A stretch of DNA of 5,231 nt from Gemmatimonadota bacterium (GCA_026706505.1 JAPOYQ010000526.1:11938-17168); one strand, 5' to 3'. Shown: positions 1 to 5,231, counted from the first letter of the stretch. Numbers and translations: made by a program. Notes: a model not told the origin generated them from the sequence alone.

Positions 1-534
1 GATGGGAGACATCTCTCCTGCCGGTACGGATATCGCAAGCGGATTAATGCCCAAGATCCGCTCGGCACCTCCCCAAGGTGCCATCGTTGGGATCGCATTT
101 GTGGTCGCGATTCCGATCATGTCGTGCGGCAGCGCCATGCGGGTGAAATACGCCATGGCACCGCAGTGATTGCTGCCGCGAATGGCTCCGGCGGCGATGC
201 CGGTCTGTGATGCTTTGCCGATCACCTTCTGCATGGCTAAGGCAGTGCCGATCTGGCCCATTGAATTGCGTCCGTCCACTATGACGAACGAGGGGCCTTC
301 GCGGACGATTTCGGGCTTGGCGGTCGGGTTCACGCCTTTAACTGTCAGCTTCTCCGCGTAGTCGGGCACCCGTATGACGCCGTGCGAGTGAGTTCCGCAT
401 AGATCCGCGTCCACGAGCGAATCAGCCAGTAGAGCGGCGTCCGCTTGGGACATGCCGCATCGCTCAAAAACGGCGACGACTAGTTCCAGTAGTTCTTCTG
501 CATCAACGCGAATTTCGTCGTTCAACTTGCTCAT
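1..534 (-). CDS. Ldh2-family malate/L-lactate-type dehydrogenase, N-terminal part (3' end outside window)
   Basis: The product is an NAD(P)-dependent 2-hydroxy-acid dehydrogenase of the malate/L-lactate dehydrogenase (Ldh2, formerly type-2 malate dehydrogenase) family, a cytosolic fold distinct from classical LDH/MDH. I translated 178 residues from ATG at 534 to the window edge. The family is usually about 340-360 residues, so roughly half is present. Hallmarks seen: the THSHG motif at residues 48-52 followed by R55, the SNHCGA segment at 121-126 carrying the expected catalytic His123, and the cofactor-region motif MAPWGGAERILGINP at 151-165. The start is one base after the stop of the upstream SDR gene, with an AGAAAGG-type ribosome site inside the end of that gene, so translation is probably coupled. 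It is the last visible gene of the leftward operon and probably oxidises a hydroxy acid, or reduces the keto acid, made by its neighbours. Relatives act on malate, lactate, ureidoglycolate, sulfolactate or 2,3-diketogulonate, so the substrate is open. The family call is firm. Confidence 0.9.
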   Translation of the reverse strand, partial: MSKLNDEIRVDAEELLELVVAVFERCGMSQADAALLADSLVDADLCGTHSHGVIRVPDYAEKLTVKGVNPTAKPEIVREGPSFVIVDGRNSMGQIGTALAMQKVIGKASQTGIAAGAIRGSNHCGAMAYFTRMALPHDMIGIATTNAIPTMAPWGGAERILGINPLAISVPAGEMSPI

Positions 535-535
535 C

Positions 536-1369
536 CTACCTTTCTTGCGCCGCTCGCGTAATCGCTGCGATTTTGTCGGCAAAGCGCACTTGGCTGTCGT
601 CTTGGGGGGCGTAGCCGATTATGCGCCGGGCATTGGCCAAGCTCCAGAAGTTGTGCGCGTTGCCGCTGATGCCGTAGAAAATTTGGAAGGGCACGCCGTT
701 GGCGTCGCGGATATCTTCGGTTTCAATGCTTTTGATTACTAGTTGCACTTGGTCGCGCACGCTTAGATAGGCTCCTAAGCCACGGTGCATTTGCTGTAGA
801 TCGTTGCCGCAATTGTCGATGTCGGTCTCGCGGGGGCCGCCGATGCGCAATTGCACATTTTCTAGGACTGGCCCCTCCTTACCGCAGGCGAACATGAAGC
901 CCAGCAGTTCATACGATGCCTTGGCCCAGCCGTAGAAATTGTCCGACAGCGGCAGCATATCGGGCGTGACAAAGTCCATGCGTCCCGACCAGATCAAATT
1001 TTCGTAGTAGTCGGCTGCGTGGTTGGAGCTGACGATCACGGCGCGCCGCACTCCCTCGTCTTGGCAGACTCGGTACACATTGTGGGCCATGGTGATATTA
1101 TTGGCTTCGTTCCAGAAGCGCTGTTCGCCCTGCCCGGTTCGGACGAAGCCGCAGTGGACTACCGCGTCGGCATCTCTGAAGTGTTCGCGGTAGGAATCGC
1201 GATCCTTTTCCACTAGATCGGCGATGTGGATTCCTCCTACCTCTTCGCTTTGGCGGTTAGTTGTTTTTACGTCTAAGAGAACGGTTTCGTAGCGTTCCTG
1301 TAATGCCGGTAACATGCGGCCGGCGACGTATCCGGCGGCACCGGTGACGACGATTTTGCGTTTAGACAT
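536..1369 (-). CDS. NAD(P)-dependent extended SDR, uronate-dehydrogenase-like
   Basis: This 277-residue oxidoreductase belongs to the NAD-dependent epimerase/dehydratase (extended SDR) family. The Rossmann dinucleotide motif is VTGAAGYVAG at 8-17, with an acidic residue after strand 2 (D33 in LLDVKT) that usually favours NAD. The catalytic Tyr-Lys pair is Y146 and K150 (YGWAK). The SSNHAADYY stretch at 114-122, LRIGGPRE at 174-181, and a C-terminal GISGN...W...LGYxP-like pattern (233-256) match from memory the layout of bacterial uronate dehydrogenases (Udh, about 265 residues), which oxidise glucuronate or galacturonate to the aldarolactone. Udh itself is therefore a plausible but unproven function; another sugar or sugar-acid dehydrogenase is equally possible. 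The ATG at 1369 is preceded by AGGAAG with a 5-base spacer. The gene lies 79 bases after dioxygenase A and 1 base before the Ldh2 gene. No truncation is seen. Confidence 0.88.
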   Translation of the reverse strand: MSKRKIVVTGAAGYVAGRMLPALQERYETVLLDVKTTNRQSEEVGGIHIADLVEKDRDSYREHFRDADAVVHCGFVRTGQGEQRFWNEANNITMAHNVYRVCQDEGVRRAVIVSSNHAADYYENLIWSGRMDFVTPDMLPLSDNFYGWAKASYELLGFMFACGKEGPVLENVQLRIGGPRETDIDNCGNDLQQMHRGLGAYLSVRDQVQLVIKSIETEDIRDANGVPFQIFYGISGNAHNFWSLANARRIIGYAPQDDSQVRFADKIAAITRAAQER

Positions 1370-1448
1370 GAAGGCTTCCTGAGCTATGGGTTTTGTTGAA
1401 GGTTTTGGTCGATTGATGGGCGTGGTTATTTCGTCAAATAGAACGCGG

Positions 1449-2258
1449 CTACACGTCCAATACGGGCCGCTCTAGCCGTGCGTGATAGGGCGGTTCTAGG
1501 ACTTTGCGCTGCTCGTCGGTCATTAGGGCGAGCATGTCCTCGGACCAGTTATGGGGGACGTAGGCGAGGTTGCCCGGTGAGAAGCGGAAGAGGGCAGTGC
1601 GGCGGTCGTGGTCGGCGGTCCAAGGCAGGGTGCCGTGGGTGGTGGCTTCGGTGAATATGACGCAGTCGCCGGCGTTGCAGGTAATCGGCTTGATGAATTC
1701 GCGATACGCCTCGTTGCGGCGGAGCGCCATTGGGCAGGGATAGTTGCCCTTGTGGCTGCCAGGGATCAAGCACAAGCCCCCGTCGCCTTCGCGCACGTCT
1801 GTGAGCTGATAGGCGGCCACGGTCAGGCCGTTGTGCATTTTGCCGTCTTTGAAGATGTAGTACTGGTGGCGGTCAAAGCTGGGGCCGGACGATCCGTGCA
1901 GGAGATGGCCCTCGGCTCCCTTGCGCATGGTGATGATGCCGAGATTGTGGTCGAGGCGGAAGCCCGTGCCCAGAATCTCGTGCAGATAGGGCACGATCTT
2001 GGGATTGACCAGCATGTCGCGGAAAGGGCGGCCATGCGGATCGGGCCAGGAGAGCGCGCCGCCGAGGTCGCCGCGTCCGGTGACGCCTTCGAGCGCCTTG
2101 GAGCCAGCCGACAGCGACAGTTCTCCCGTGCGCTCGTGGATCTGATCGGCATGGCGGTCAATGGCCTCGTTGGCCAGCGCGATGTCCTCGGCTGACAAGA
2201 CGTTGCGCACGACGATGTAGCCGCTAAGATCGAAAAAATACTTTTCGTCTTCGTTCAT
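1449..2258 (-). CDS. PhyH-family (phytanoyl-CoA dioxygenase-like) oxygenase A, atypical HxS motif
   Basis: This 269-residue protein belongs to the PhyH family of Fe(II)/2-oxoglutarate-dependent oxygenases, cytosolic enzymes that hydroxylate varied small molecules. The family signature EGDGGLCLIPGSHKGN (157-172) is clear. The distal iron-binding His is H208 (TTHGTLPW), and R219/R220, 11-12 residues on, are placed to bind 2-oxoglutarate. The proximal facial-triad motif, normally HxD, falls at H121-G122-S123, so the carboxylate ligand appears to be replaced by serine; the codons read CAC GGA TCG. Loss of this Asp is known in 2OG halogenases (HxA/HxG) and may also be a feature of a PhyH subgroup, so hydroxylation cannot be assumed. 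The N-terminus (FFDLSGYIVVRNVLS) is typical of PhyH proteins, supporting full length. The gene starts directly after the enolase-type gene (TAGATG, no gap) with GAGGA 7 bases upstream inside that gene, so the two are translationally coupled. Substrate unknown. Confidence 0.9.
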   Translation of the reverse strand: MNEDEKYFFDLSGYIVVRNVLSAEDIALANEAIDRHADQIHERTGELSLSAGSKALEGVTGRGDLGGALSWPDPHGRPFRDMLVNPKIVPYLHEILGTGFRLDHNLGIITMRKGAEGHLLHGSSGPSFDRHQYYIFKDGKMHNGLTVAAYQLTDVREGDGGLCLIPGSHKGNYPCPMALRRNEAYREFIKPITCNAGDCVIFTEATTHGTLPWTADHDRRTALFRFSPGNLAYVPHNWSEDMLALMTDEQRKVLEPPYHARLERPVLDV

Positions 2259-3527
2259 CTAACGTTCCTCTTTCCATAAAGGGCCGTCGGCCGTAGCCTG
2301 CCACAGTTCCTCAAAGTGCTCGGGGTCTTTTTCTGCGTCCCAAAATTCGGTGGTGAGCGGGTTGGCGTACGAAGGGGGCCGGCCGGGGATGCCTTGGCGG
2401 TGCAGGCGGTCGTGGAAGCGCAGATTGTCGGTAGAGCCGTTCGGGTCGGGGTCATGGCGCACATACGCGGTGAGGCCGGCGGCGGAGCGGATGCGGATCA
2501 AGAAGCGGCCTCTATCGACCGGGGCGGCGCTGGCCAATTTTTCCAATTGGGCGCGGTCGAGTTCGATCCCTAGGCCCGGTCCTTGGGGCACGGCGACGCT
2601 GCCGTCGATTACAGGCATGGGGTCTTTGACGATGTCCTCTTGCCACAGGTGGCAGCCATTGACGTGGTCGATGGTGGCCATTTTGAAAACCGCGACTTCG
2701 TGGGCCAAGAAGGCTTGATTGATGGTGCCGCCGGTCTGTTGGTACATGAGGGGCATGTTGAGCCGCTCGGCAATGGCGGCTTGTTTGATGGCACTGCCGA
2801 TGGGGGCGTGCCCGGCCATGGTCCCATCGACGTAGCGCTTGGTCATGGCTTCGGGCGGGACGTGGTGGCCGATGATGGGCAGCGGGCACTGCTCGCGCAA
2901 CATGCGGTAGGCATCTTCGTCCGTGCCTTGGACTACGTCTTCAAAGCGGCCGGCGACCCGGAATTTGACCAGTTCGGCGAGAATGGTGCGCATGGTGTAG
3001 TAGTTGCTATTGGCGTTGAAGTCGTAATGCACCTTGAAATAGGGCGGGGCCGCCTCCTGCATAGCCTCGGTTTGAGCGATGACGTCCTGCATTTCATCGA
3101 CGTGGTACTTGATCCAGTGATAGCCGCGAGCGGCCGCTTGGCGCACTTCTTCGGCCATGGCGTCTGGGGCTTGGGCCACGGTCCAAGCGGCGACCGGAAT
3201 CCACGAGCGGACCTTGGGGCCGATCAGTTTCCACGCGGGAATGCCGAGGTGCTTGCCCATTAGGTCGTAGCAAGCCATGTTCATGGCGAGGTCCTGCTCG
3301 GCGTTGATCCAGTCAAAGGGCGAGGTGCCGATGTATTTGGCGCGCAAGGCGTCGCCGTCGGGCGCGTCGCCGATGTTTTCGCCGAGGCCCTCTAGGCCGT
3401 TGTCCGTGTGGACGACGAGGATGGCGCGGCGTTGGATGCGCGCGCCGTGGTAGCGGGCCAGCGCTAGGGCGTTGAAGTCGCAATACGGCGGACAGATGGC
3501 GTGGACTTCGATGTCTGTGATGTGCAT
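2259..3527 (-). CDS. Enolase-superfamily (mandelate racemase/muconate lactonizing-like) enzyme
   Basis: The product is a 422-residue enolase-superfamily protein, a group that abstracts the proton alpha to a carboxylate and often dehydrates sugar acids. An N-terminal capping domain (about 1-105; DNGLEGLGE at 42-50, AxYDLMGKxLGxP around 85-97) precedes a barrel domain (about 108-345). Candidate catalytic residues are K140 and H142 (WIKYH, in place of the usual KxK), metal ligands D169 (YDFNAN, matching the DxN pattern) and E196 (RFEDV), and then PLPIIGHHV at 215-223. At that last site the third acidic ligand is expected, but H221-H222 are found. The barrel ends with KDPMPVIDG...PQGPGLGIELD (301-324). 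About 75 residues beyond this, ending in KEER, extend past the usual family length and resemble no domain I know. The ATG at 3527 gives the natural MHITDIEVHA start, but only a pyrimidine-rich stretch, not a Shine-Dalgarno site, precedes it. First gene of the leftward operon. A sugar-acid dehydratase is my best guess, not proven. Confidence 0.88.
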   Translation of the reverse strand: MHITDIEVHAICPPYCDFNALALARYHGARIQRRAILVVHTDNGLEGLGENIGDAPDGDALRAKYIGTSPFDWINAEQDLAMNMACYDLMGKHLGIPAWKLIGPKVRSWIPVAAWTVAQAPDAMAEEVRQAAARGYHWIKYHVDEMQDVIAQTEAMQEAAPPYFKVHYDFNANSNYYTMRTILAELVKFRVAGRFEDVVQGTDEDAYRMLREQCPLPIIGHHVPPEAMTKRYVDGTMAGHAPIGSAIKQAAIAERLNMPLMYQQTGGTINQAFLAHEVAVFKMATIDHVNGCHLWQEDIVKDPMPVIDGSVAVPQGPGLGIELDRAQLEKLASAAPVDRGRFLIRIRSAAGLTAYVRHDPDPNGSTDNLRFHDRLHRQGIPGRPPSYANPLTTEFWDAEKDPEHFEELWQATADGPLWKEER

Positions 3528-3571
3528 AGGAAGGGCGGGAAAAAGGGTGGAGTGAGTTCGCGAGTGGGTCT

Positions 3572-3600
3572 AGTATAGCAGTACGCAATTGCTTGGGCAA
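3572..3600 (-). promoter_or_regulatory. Sigma70-type promoter with extended -10 for the leftward operon
   Basis: Read on the minus strand, TTGCCC (3595-3600; 4 of 6 to the -35 consensus) is followed by exactly 17 bases and then TATACT (3572-3577; 5 of 6 to the -10). The three bases just before the -10 are TGC (3578-3580), giving the extended -10 form TGnTATACT. Transcription would start near 3565, leaving a leader of about 38 bases before the enolase-family ATG at 3527. An 8-base perfect palindrome, GCAATTGC (3585-3592), sits in the spacer and could be part of an operator. Prediction by eye only. Confidence 0.6.
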
Positions 3601-3610
3601 CCGAGAAATG

Positions 3611-3615
3611 GGAGG
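3611..3615 (+). promoter_or_regulatory. Ribosome binding site deciding the start of dioxygenase B
   Basis: GGAGG lies 4 bases before the ATG at 3620. Two earlier in-frame starts exist, a TTG at 3593 and an ATG at 3608, but neither has a purine-rich site in place. The TTG start would also run into the predicted -35 element of the opposite operon. The 3620 start is therefore preferred. Confidence 0.6.
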
Positions 3616-3619
3616 TCTT

Positions 3620-4462
3620 ATGGACGCTGAGATAAAGGAAAAAGTGGATCAATTGCGCCGCGAGGGTTGGTGCGTGTTGGAGCGGATTATTCCGGAGGAC
3701 GCCATAGACCGGGTACGGGAGCACGTGCAAGAAGCGCACGCAAAGGCGCAGCAGGACTACGAGGCTATGGGCGGGCACATCGGGCGGCAGACCGGCCCCA
3801 ACGGCGAGCCGGGGATTTGCCTGATCGCGTATTTGTCGGAGTTTGCGCCGTATCTGGGCGACGAGCGTTTGTTGGGGGTGGCGCAGACAGTTTTTGGCGG
3901 GCACGTGCGGATTGCGCAGACCGAGTTTAAGACGCAAGTGCCCAACCGCGAGGATTTGGACTGGCGTGGCTTTCACTCGGATTGGCCGCACGACCTAACC
4001 GACAGGGATCTCGCTGGCCGGGTGGCGCAGCCCTTCCCGGACGCGACTATGCAGCTATCGGTGCTGTGGATGCTATCGCCGTTTGGTCCGGAGACGGGTG
4101 GGACGTGGGTGGTGCCGCGCAGTCACCGCGATCCGCTCAATCCGCGGATGCACCAGACGCCCGAGGAGCTAGAAGAGCTGATCGATCAGTTCAAGCCAAT
4201 TCGCGGGGAGATCCAGGTCGTCGGCCCGGAAGGCAGTGCGCTGGTGATGGACAGCCGGATCTGGCATTCGACTGCGGCGAACCCTAGCCCGGAGCCGAGG
4301 GTGGCGATCATCACGCGCTATTGTCCGTGGTGGTTGAGCGTGGAATTTGGCGGGCGCAACAATGCGATTGTGCCGAGGGACGCCTACGAAGCCCTGCCGG
4401 AGACGGTCAAGCCGCTCTATCGGCATCGGGCCGAGGGGGAGGTGGATGGGTTTCGGGGGTGA
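3620..4462 (+). CDS. PhyH-family 2-oxoglutarate/Fe(II) dioxygenase B, canonical active site
   Basis: With the ATG at 3620 this is a 280-residue PhyH-family dioxygenase. The facial triad is intact: H119-S-D121 in GFHSDWP and the distal H216 in RIWHSTAANPS, with R227 (EPRVAIITRY) 11 residues later to hold 2-oxoglutarate. The family strand and turn are seen as LWMLSPFGPETGGTWVVPRSHRDP (from 149), and the N-terminus (LRREGWCVLERIIPEDAI) is the usual PhyH opening. It should hydroxylate or otherwise oxidise a small molecule in the cytosol; relatives include phytanoyl-CoA, ectoine and phosphonate hydroxylases, and the substrate cannot be read here. It is divergent from the four-gene operon across 92 bases, so both may answer to one regulator. 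It shares only the general fold motifs with dioxygenase A and is not a recent duplicate. The ORF could start upstream at 3593 or 3608, adding 9 or 4 residues; the GGAGG site favours 3620. Confidence 0.9.
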   Translation: MDAEIKEKVDQLRREGWCVLERIIPEDAIDRVREHVQEAHAKAQQDYEAMGGHIGRQTGPNGEPGICLIAYLSEFAPYLGDERLLGVAQTVFGGHVRIAQTEFKTQVPNREDLDWRGFHSDWPHDLTDRDLAGRVAQPFPDATMQLSVLWMLSPFGPETGGTWVVPRSHRDPLNPRMHQTPEELEELIDQFKPIRGEIQVVGPEGSALVMDSRIWHSTAANPSPEPRVAIITRYCPWWLSVEFGGRNNAIVPRDAYEALPETVKPLYRHRAEGEVDGFRG

Positions 4463-4513
4463 GGGGATGAACGCTTGTGCATTATTCCGGGCACCGCCCC
4501 TTGTACTCAGAAA

Positions 4514-4530
4514 TTGGTTCGCCAAACCAA
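4514..4530. repeat. Short inverted repeat (hairpin) after dioxygenase B
   Basis: TTGGTT (4514-4519) and AACCAA (4525-4530) form a perfect 6-base stem around a 5-base loop, 52 bases after the dioxygenase B stop codon. No run of T follows, so this is not a convincing intrinsic terminator. It may still stabilise an mRNA end or be chance. Confidence 0.35.
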
Positions 4531-4597
4531 CCGCGTGGTGTTGCTTAAAGGGCCGTGTTTGTTAGGTTGTGAGAGCAGGGAATGGGTATGGTCGCCG

Positions 4598-4629
4598 AAC
4601 CTCTTGAAGGGGTTTGGGTCTGCCTTTTG
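4598..4629 (+). terminator. Possible weak intrinsic terminator between dioxygenase B and the toxin-antitoxin pair
   Basis: AACCTCT (4598-4604) can pair with AGGGGTT (4608-4614) over 7 bases with one G-T wobble and a 3-base loop. Only a short T run (4625-4628) follows, 10 bases later, which is too far for a textbook terminator. The whole gap 4463-4660 (198 bases) otherwise holds no gene; I found no well-matched -35/-10 pair for the toxin-antitoxin operon in it. Confidence 0.25.
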
Positions 4630-4648
4630 ATAGCGAAGTAGAGAATTG

Positions 4649-4656
4649 AAGGAGGT
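4649..4656 (+). promoter_or_regulatory. Full-strength ribosome binding site of the antitoxin gene
   Basis: AAGGAGGT is a perfect 8-base complement to the 16S rRNA tail, 4 bases before the ATG at 4661. It fixes the antitoxin start at 4661 rather than the in-frame TTG at 4646, which overlaps the ribosome site. Strong initiation of the antitoxin with weaker, coupled initiation of the toxin is the usual type II arrangement. Confidence 0.85.
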
Positions 4657-4660
4657 CACC

Positions 4661-4915
4661 ATGAGTACTTCTCCATTTGAATTTACCCCTGAGCAGAAGG
4701 CTGTACTAGAACAGCTTTCGCAAAGTACCGGGGAAGATATATGCAGCTTGATTGCCCGTGCTGTAAAGAAATTACAAGAAGAAGAGGAACATAGCGTGGA
4801 CGAGACAGATTACCTTCTCTCTTCACCAAAAAACGCGGCCCATCTCCAGAAGGCACTAAAAGATTTCCAGCACGGCCAGCGCAATTTTGCTTCCCGAGAC
4901 CTAATCGAGGAATGA
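4661..4915 (+). CDS. Antitoxin of a YoeB-type toxin-antitoxin pair, YefM-like C-terminus
   Basis: This 84-residue acidic protein is encoded directly upstream of the YoeB toxin and overlaps it by 4 bases (ATGA). The C-terminal half, DETDYLLSSPKNAAHLQKAL then G and DLIEE (from residue 47), follows the pattern of the YefM toxin-binding tail (ETxYLxxSPxNAxxL...G...DxIE in E. coli YefM, recalled). The N-terminal half (FEFTPEQKAVLEQLSQSTG, residues 6-24, then a helix rich in A, K, L, E) does not show the YefM/Phd start (SEARxNLxxxLDxV). It looks more like a short helical or ribbon-helix-helix-type regulator, but I cannot assign the fold. It should bind and silence the toxin and may autorepress the operon. 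Sampled base composition (28/60 G/C) is lower than in the upstream operon genes. The antitoxin role is well supported by position and tail; the DNA-binding family is not. Confidence 0.85.
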   Translation: MSTSPFEFTPEQKAVLEQLSQSTGEDICSLIARAVKKLQEEEEHSVDETDYLLSSPKNAAHLQKALKDFQHGQRNFASRDLIEE

Positions 4916-5169
4916 GACACATTAGCTTCCATGCAGACGCTTGGCAGGATTATCTCTACTGGTATCAGACTAACAAAAGCACCTTCAAGAAAATCAACGA
5001 ACTTATTCGAGATACCCAGCGGAATCCGTTTACAGGACTTGGCAAGCCCGAAATTCTGAAACATGATTTTCAGGGATGTTGGTCTCGTCGGATTACTCAA
5101 GAACATCGCCTCGTTTACCGCATAGAGTCGGACACCCTCTTTATCTTGTCTTGTCGGTATCACTACTAG
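4912..5169 (+). CDS. yoeB: YoeB-family mRNA interferase toxin
   Basis: This 85-residue protein is the toxin of a type II pair. YoeB binds the ribosome and cuts mRNA in the A site, halting translation when the antitoxin is lost. It is near full family length (E. coli YoeB has 84) and matches it along its whole length by recall: DYLYWYQT at 13-20, KKINELIRDTQRNPF at 26-40, GLGKPEILKH at 42-51, WSRRITQEHRLVY at 57-69 and the terminal CRYHY. Residues equivalent to the E. coli catalytic set E46, R65, H83 and Y84 are all present as E47, R66, H84 and Y85, so an active enzyme is expected. The ATG overlaps the antitoxin TGA (ATGA), with GAGGA directly in front, which implies translational coupling. 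G/C content in two sampled lines is 26/60 and 25/60, clearly below the flanking enzymes, consistent with transfer as a cassette. Downstream bases to 5231 show no gene. Confidence 0.96.
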   Translation: MRHISFHADAWQDYLYWYQTNKSTFKKINELIRDTQRNPFTGLGKPEILKHDFQGCWSRRITQEHRLVYRIESDTLFILSCRYHY

Positions 5170-5231
5170 ATCTGCGAAAGCGCTTGGGAAAAGCAACTCA
5201 GTCTAGGCACCTTGCCCTACGGCTCGGCGGC

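Noticed and set aside
1427..1440. Inverted repeat TATTT/AAATA in the 79-base gap between dioxygenase A and the SDR
   Set aside because: Five A-T pairs only, with no GC stem and no T run; too weak to call a terminator, and the genes appear to be one operon.
1608..2195. Long plus-strand open frame (195 codons) opposite dioxygenase A
   Set aside because: It is the antisense shadow of a clear PhyH gene; high GC keeps the opposite frame open. Composition is Ala/Gly/Val-rich with no recognisable motif.
2583..3263. 226-codon plus-strand open frame opposite the enolase-type gene
   Set aside because: It is complementary to a well-supported enolase-superfamily coding sequence. Its His/Gly/Asp-rich low-complexity translation is typical of an antisense frame.
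3464..3991. Minus-strand open frame spanning the divergent gap and the start of dioxygenase B
   Set aside because: It crosses the promoter region and is antisense to conserved PhyH sequence; it has no family motif or ribosome site.
4467..4565. Possible 32-residue small ORF after dioxygenase B (ATG at 4467)
   Set aside because: The G-run abuts the ATG with no proper spacing, the residues show no motif, and it is open in frame with an antisense-like frame of the upstream gene. No support beyond being open.
4463..4660. Promoter or YefM-type operator (TGTACA core) for the toxin-antitoxin pair
   Set aside because: Only an imperfect TTGTACTC (4500-4507) is present, far from the start, and no -35/-10 pair with correct spacing scores well by eye.
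5170..5231. Terminator or further gene after the toxin
   Set aside because: No stem with a following T run and no coding start with a ribosome site is visible in the remaining 62 bases.

Overview
The window is bacterial DNA of fairly high GC (one sampled 60-base line in the first half has 35 G/C, one in the rightward dioxygenase has 37). Genes are tightly packed, start on ATG with Shine-Dalgarno sites, and fall into three blocks. The gene content (two PhyH-family dioxygenases, an enolase-superfamily enzyme, an Ldh2-type dehydrogenase and a uronate-dehydrogenase-like SDR) resembles PhyH-rich environmental or sponge-associated lineages such as Poribacteria, Latescibacterota or Entotheonella. 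That placement is only an impression from gene content; nothing here fixes the taxon.

Block 1 (1-3527, minus strand) is a four-gene operon read right to left. The order is enolase/mandelate-racemase superfamily enzyme (2259-3527), PhyH dioxygenase A (1449-2258), extended SDR like hexuronate dehydrogenase (536-1369), and an Ldh2/malate-lactate dehydrogenase family enzyme cut by the window edge (1-534). Two of the three junctions are essentially seamless (0 and 1 base); the third is a 79-base gap. A good sigma70-type promoter with an extended -10 lies just upstream (3572-3600). The set reads as a catabolic module for a sugar acid or similar hydroxy acid: dehydration or isomerisation by the enolase-fold enzyme, two NAD(P)-dependent dehydrogenations and one oxygenase step. 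The substrate cannot be read from the sequence.

Block 2 (3620-4462, plus strand) is a second PhyH dioxygenase (B). It is transcribed divergently from block 1 across a 92-base shared regulatory gap and keeps the textbook HxD...H...R active-site set, whereas dioxygenase A of the operon has HGS where HxD is expected. A 198-base gene-free stretch (4463-4660) follows, with two modest hairpins.

Block 3 (4661-5169, plus strand) is a type II toxin-antitoxin pair. The toxin is a clear YoeB mRNA interferase with all expected catalytic residues. The antitoxin has a YefM-like toxin-binding C-terminus but an N-terminus that does not look like the YefM/Phd DNA-binding fold. The block is visibly AT-richer than the rest (26/60 and 25/60 G/C in two toxin lines), which suggests a separately acquired cassette. 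Bases 5170-5231 hold no feature I can support.

The most interesting points are the unusual active sites of dioxygenase A (missing the carboxylate iron ligand) and of the enolase-superfamily enzyme (His-His where the third acidic metal ligand is expected), both in one operon, and the apparently chimeric antitoxin.
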